A stretch of 6,983 bases of DNA, taken from contig DBDQ01000037.1 of assembly GCA_002293665.1 (NCBI GenBank), forward strand, positions 9,437-16,419, written 5' to 3'. The notes below the pieces were generated by a model. The model made no database searches. It was not told where the DNA came from and saw only the letters and a program-made list of their open reading frames with translations. Each line of letters begins with the position of its first letter. The first letter of the stretch is position 1. The DNA comes from Alistipes sp. UBA928. Its GTDB lineage: Bacteria; Bacteroidota; Bacteroidia; Bacteroidales; Rikenellaceae. This document shows positions 5,787 through 6,983 of the stretch, in pieces. The position numbers were made by a program, and so were the translations under genes.

Positions 5787-6425
5787 GTGAAAAAGTTTAT
5801 CCTCATAGCGTTGGTGCTGTTGGCGACGAACGGTGCGGCCTTCGGGCAGCGGATCGTTCGCGACGGCGAACAGCCCGCCCGTAACAGGAGGAACGGTTAC
5901 AGCCAGCGCGATGTGTCGCACTATGAAGTGGAACGCAACGAGCAGGGCGACACAGTAGCTTTAGGGATATATCTCAACAGGGTTTACTGCTTCTCGAGGC
6001 CGATAGACATGTCGCGCCACCGCAGGCTTGTTCGCGATTTCCGCAAGGTCTACCCGTTGGCCGCGGTTGCACGCCAAACGATGGAGGGTTTCGAGGAGAG
6101 GCTTTTGGCGCTACCCACACGCAGGGAGCAGCGGGCATTTTCGAAACAGACCGAAAAAGAGCTTGTGGCGCAGTACGCCCCCACCCTCAAACGCATGACC
6201 GTCTCGCAGGGCAGGATACTTGTGAGGCTCATCGACCGCGAGACCAACCAGACCTCCTATGAGATCGTGCGGGAGTTTCGCGGAGGTTTCGTGGCAGGTT
6301 TCTGGCAGGGTATGGCGCGCATTTTCGGCCACAACCTCAAGGACGAGTACGACCCCGTCGAACGCGACCGCCTCATCGAGCAGTGCATCCTGCTGTACGA
6401 GGCCGGACTGCTTCCGGAATATTAG
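5787..6425 (+). CDS. DUF4294 family protein, exported, function unknown
   Basis: The 212-residue product belongs to the DUF4294 family, found widely in Bacteroidetes and not assigned a function. Residues 1-20 form a signal peptide: a KK start, the hydrophobic run FILIALVLLA, and a small-residue end near NGAAFG before Gln21. The mature protein is therefore periplasmic or surface-exposed. The conserved region runs from about residue 61 to 207. It includes YLNRVYCFSRP, the basic RHRRLVRDFRKVYPLA, a charged helical part with EKELVAQYAPTLKRMT, and the family core SQGRILVRLIDRETNQTSYEIV (140-161) followed by REFRGGFVAGFWQ (162-174) and GHNLKDEYDP (181-190). GTG at 5787 was preferred because it gives a normal short signal peptide. 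An in-frame ATG at 5748 would add 13 residues (MILFSRRFRYLCS) and would place the -7 element inside the gene. No enzyme motif is evident. No terminator separates it from the VWA gene. Confidence 0.9.
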   Translation: MKKFILIALVLLATNGAAFGQRIVRDGEQPARNRRNGYSQRDVSHYEVERNEQGDTVALGIYLNRVYCFSRPIDMSRHRRLVRDFRKVYPLAAVARQTMEGFEERLLALPTRREQRAFSKQTEKELVAQYAPTLKRMTVSQGRILVRLIDRETNQTSYEIVREFRGGFVAGFWQGMARIFGHNLKDEYDPVERDRLIEQCILLYEAGLLPEY

Positions 6426-6433
6426 ATTTTTGT

Positions 6434-6441
6434 TATCTTTG
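6434..6441 (+). promoter_or_regulatory. -7 promoter element of the VWA gene
   Basis: TATCTTTG is a perfect Bacteroidetes -7 element in the 42-base gap after the DUF4294 stop, 26 bases before the ATG at 6468. The -33 position reads CTTC, a weak match that lies inside the end of the upstream gene. The VWA gene therefore probably has its own promoter in addition to any read-through. Confidence 0.6.
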
Positions 6442-6467
6442 CCTCAGGACATCTAATTCTGACCCCA

Positions 6468-6983
6468 ATGTACAGCGTTCCCATAACGAGGTTGCATCCG
6501 ACGGCTTTTATAGTTCTTATCGACCAGTCGGGGTCGATGAGGGAGAAGATCGTTTTCGGAGGTAGCGAGATGTCGAAGGCGAGAGCCGTCGCACTCGTCA
6601 CCAACTCGTTCATCGACGAACTCATATACCGCGCAAGGCGTGAAGGCGGAATAAGGGACTACTACGACATTGCGGTCATGGGCTACTCCGGCGACGGTGT
6701 GCGGTCGCTCATCTCGCCCGACGGAGAGTTCTCCTCGCCCTCGAAGCTCGCCGCAACGAGAGTCCGGCGCGAAATTATCTCGCGTGAGAGGCTGCTGCCC
6801 TCCGGACGAAGCGTGCTCGCCGTGACCGAACACAATATGTGGATCGCCGAAAAAGCCTCCGGAAAAACTCCCATGTGCGAAGCCCTCGCCAAAGTTCTCA
6901 CGCTGGTCGGAGGGTGGTGCGGACAGAAACGTAACTCACAAAGCTATCCCCCCACCGTGATCAACATCACCGACGGAGAGGCT
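6468..6983 (+). CDS. VWA-domain protein with complete MIDAS site (cut by the window edge)
   Basis: The frame is open from ATG 6468 to the end of the window (172 codons seen). It begins with a von Willebrand factor A domain. AFIVLIDQSGSM gives the metal-site DxSxS (D19, S21, S23). T134 in KTPMCEAL and D169 in VINITDGEA complete the MIDAS, which binds Mg2+ or a similar ion and usually mediates protein-protein contacts. The interval from DxSxS to the Thr, about 110 residues, is long and contains a charged, Ser/Arg-rich stretch (about 75-130). There is no signal peptide or membrane segment, so a cytoplasmic protein is expected. The TPM...TDGE pattern recalls the TerY/YegL-like soluble VWA proteins, which are often encoded beside protein phosphatases or kinases. 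That comparison is inference, because the next gene is not visible. The C-terminus may hold further domains. Confidence 0.9.
   Translation, partial: MYSVPITRLHPTAFIVLIDQSGSMREKIVFGGSEMSKARAVALVTNSFIDELIYRARREGGIRDYYDIAVMGYSGDGVRSLISPDGEFSSPSKLAATRVRREIISRERLLPSGRSVLAVTEHNMWIAEKASGKTPMCEALAKVLTLVGGWCGQKRNSQSYPPTVINITDGEA

Overview
This window most likely comes from a GC-rich member of the Bacteroidota, probably Bacteroidales and Alistipes/Rikenellaceae-like. The genus is an inference. The evidence is a RecQ of the Bacteroides type, a DUF4294 protein (a family known mainly from Bacteroidetes), and repeated promoter elements of the Bacteroidetes form TAnnTTTG (TATCTTTG or TATCTTTA) in AT-rich gaps upstream of genes. 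Ribosome-binding sites are mostly absent, which also fits the phylum.

Layout from left to right. (1) Positions 1-1014, minus strand: the N-terminal 338 codons of recQ, cut by the window edge just after helicase motif VI. (2) Positions 1015-1115: a short divergent promoter region. (3) Positions 1116-4195, plus strand: lptB, aroA and aroC. lptB encodes the ATPase of lipopolysaccharide export. aroA and aroC encode the last two steps to chorismate and overlap by 4 bases. The lptB-aroA gap is 42 bases and holds no convincing promoter or terminator, so the three are probably one operon. (4) Positions 4216-4255: a perfect 18-bp hairpin between the converging aroC and pfp, most likely a two-way terminator. 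(5) Positions 4301-5533, minus strand: a phosphofructokinase carrying the residues of the pyrophosphate-dependent type. (6) Positions 5534-5786: a divergent intergenic region with a clear promoter for pfp and another for the next gene, plus a stretch that can fold. (7) Positions 5787-6425, plus strand: an exported DUF4294 protein. (8) Positions 6468-6983, plus strand: the start of a cytoplasmic von Willebrand factor A (VWA) protein with a complete MIDAS metal site, cut by the right edge.

Most of the content is housekeeping: DNA repair, outer-membrane biogenesis, aromatic amino acid and chorismate supply, and glycolysis. I see no mobile element, CRISPR array, tRNA or rRNA, and no clear undescribed system. 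The points most worth a second look are the non-canonical active-site motifs in AroA and AroC, the possibly leaderless GTG start of the DUF4294 gene, the foldable stretch upstream of it, the interlocked recQ/lptB promoters, and whatever follows the truncated VWA gene.
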